A stretch of 5,959 nucleotides of DNA from Candidatus Melainabacteria bacterium (GTDB taxonomy: Bacteria; Cyanobacteriota; Vampirovibrionia; Obscuribacterales; Obscuribacteraceae), in assembly GCA_003175915.1 (NCBI GenBank), contig PSRH01000191.1, positions 1 to 5,959 on the forward strand, read 5' to 3'. The translations under genes and the position numbers were made by a program. The notes under the pieces are model-generated. The model made no database searches, was not told the DNA's origin, and was given only the letters and a program-made list of their open reading frames with translations. Positions 4,816 to 5,959 of the stretch are shown here, in pieces (the stretch's first letter is position 1; each line of letters opens with the position of its first letter).

Positions 4816-5959
4816 ATGAACATGCCTCAACCAACTTACTCCTCATACAGCCTGTCTTGCTGGATCTTCCTCCGTTTGCTCGGGGTCTCTTATGCGGCAG
4901 CGTTTTTTTCTATGTCCAGCCAGGTAATAGGGCTGATCGGCGAAAACGGCATTTTGCCGGCTGGACGTTTTCTTCAATTGCTTCAGGCACAGCTAGGTCC
5001 TGAGCGATTCGCCCTAATTCCCACTGTATTCTGGCTCAATAGCAGCGATGGGTTTTTGCAATTCTTATGCTTAGCCGGAGGCATTCTGGCACTGCTAGTG
5101 GTGCTAGGCATTTACACCGGACCGGCTTTAGCGCTGCTATGGCTGCTTTATTTGTCCATCGTAAACGTAGGGCAAGATTTCCTGTCCTTTCAATGGGACA
5201 TATTGTTGCTAGAAGCAGGCTTTCTGGCTATCTTTCTGGCGCCATGGCAGGCACTTGAGCCACCCTGGCAAATCGGTCGATTCAAAACTGCCAACCCAGC
5301 ACCGTCGATCATCGTCATCTGGCTTTTGCGCTGGTTACTCTTCCGCCTCATGTTTGAATCGGGCATGGTCAAGCTGGCCAGCGGTGATCCTACCTGGGCT
5401 AGCTTGACGGCGCTCTACTATCACTACTTCACTCAACCCCTACCGACACCCGCCGCCTGGTACGCGCAGCAGTTGCCGGAGTGGTTTCAAAGACTGAGTG
5501 TCGGCGGCGTTTTTTTCATTGAGCTGGTCATGCCCTTCTTGATTTTTACGCCGCGCCTGCTGCGGCACTTTGGCGCCGCGGCCATTCTCTTTCTCCAGGC
5601 GCTCATAGCAATTACGGGCAATTATGCCTTTTTCAACCTATTAACCGTGTCCCTTTGCTTTCTTCTTTTGGACGATCAACTCCTCTCAAAACTGTGTCCC
5701 CAGTTTCTCGTGGCGAGGATTTGCGCCGATTGCCAACCGCGCTGGCCGATGGCACGACGTGTCGTTTCTATCGCCGTCGCTCTCTTTATCGGCTTGTTGA
5801 GCGTTTGCAATTTCGGCAATCGTGTCTCGATGCCCACGTTCCTGCAAGTTTTTTTGGAGCCCATAGAGCGTTACTACTTCTTCAACAGCTACGGTCTCTT
5901 CGCGGTAATGACCACCACGCGCATGGAAATAGAGGTGGAAGGCAGCAACGATAAGAAAG
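4816..5959 (+). CDS. Lipase maturation factor (LMF1-like) family membrane protein, 3' end cut by window
   Basis: The 381 residues present are strongly hydrophobic, with several membrane helices. Family landmarks, from memory of LMF1-type proteins, appear in order: GLIGENGILPA (39-49), a Q/W/D segment at 117-143 (NVGQDFLSFQWDILLLEAGF), RWLLFRLMFESGMVKLASGDPTW (172-194), LTALYYHYFTQPLPTPAAWY (197-216), ELVMPFLIFTPR (236-247) and ITGNYAFFNLLT (266-277), then DD at 286-287. In vertebrates LMF1 sits in the endoplasmic reticulum and is needed for folding of dimeric lipases; bacterial homologues exist, but their substrate is not established. The frame is open to the window edge, so the C-terminal part, including any soluble domain, is missing. 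A TGA lies in frame six codons upstream, so the start is ATG 4816 or ATG 4822. No clear ribosome-binding site is seen. Codon use is less GC-rich than in the adjacent minus-strand genes. No lipase gene is in the window. Confidence 0.92.
   Translation, partial: MNMPQPTYSSYSLSCWIFLRLLGVSYAAAFFSMSSQVIGLIGENGILPAGRFLQLLQAQLGPERFALIPTVFWLNSSDGFLQFLCLAGGILALLVVLGIYTGPALALLWLLYLSIVNVGQDFLSFQWDILLLEAGFLAIFLAPWQALEPPWQIGRFKTANPAPSIIVIWLLRWLLFRLMFESGMVKLASGDPTWASLTALYYHYFTQPLPTPAAWYAQQLPEWFQRLSVGGVFFIELVMPFLIFTPRLLRHFGAAAILFLQALIAITGNYAFFNLLTVSLCFLLLDDQLLSKLCPQFLVARICADCQPRWPMARRVVSIAVALFIGLLSVCNFGNRVSMPTFLQVFLEPIERYYFFNSYGLFAVMTTTRMEIEVEGSNDKK

Noticed and set aside
1..5959. CRISPR array or insertion sequence
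   Set aside because: No regularly spaced direct repeats and no transposase-like protein in any frame; the repeats seen are single hairpins or short pairs.

Overview
The window most likely comes from a planctomycete, possibly of the Isosphaera/Gemmata type. The main evidence is the small secreted-type protein at 1501-1851. Its Arg-rich N-terminus runs into an LEALEGR-LL-like motif (here EALEGKLLL), which is typical of the exported 'LEPR-XLL' proteins of that group. Long non-coding gaps, many genes of unknown function and weak or absent ribosome-binding sites at some starts fit this. The assignment is an inference from these features, since no rRNA or tRNA gene is present.

Layout, left to right. 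Positions 1-123 are AT-rich and show no gene. A 105-residue two-helix membrane protein lies on the minus strand (177-494), with a strong ribosome-binding site and a 12-bp hairpin just past its stop. Positions 495-1500 hold no convincing gene but carry several hairpins. One is a good plus-strand intrinsic terminator (652-682) with no plus-strand gene in front of it. Two plus-strand genes follow: the short LEPR-XLL-like protein (1501-1851) and a 132-residue protein of unknown function (2053-2451), the latter followed by a terminator hairpin (2474-2505). Between them is a perfect 16-bp inverted repeat with an extra half-copy upstream.

Positions 4374 down to 2719 carry three minus-strand genes in a row: a 143-residue two-helix membrane protein, a 147-residue acidic helical protein and a 172-residue acidic helical protein. 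The last two appear to be distant paralogues of each other. A 62-nt hairpin lies between the first and second genes, and a GC-rich hairpin closes the group. I do not recognise a named family for any of the three. A membrane partner with two related soluble partners is the most system-like arrangement here.

A 441-bp divergent intergenic region separates this group from the last gene (4816 to the window end, plus strand). That gene is a clear member of the lipase maturation factor (LMF1-like) family of multi-pass membrane proteins, truncated by the window edge. Apart from this gene and the LEPR-XLL motif, functions in the window are unknown, and no metabolic link between the genes is visible.
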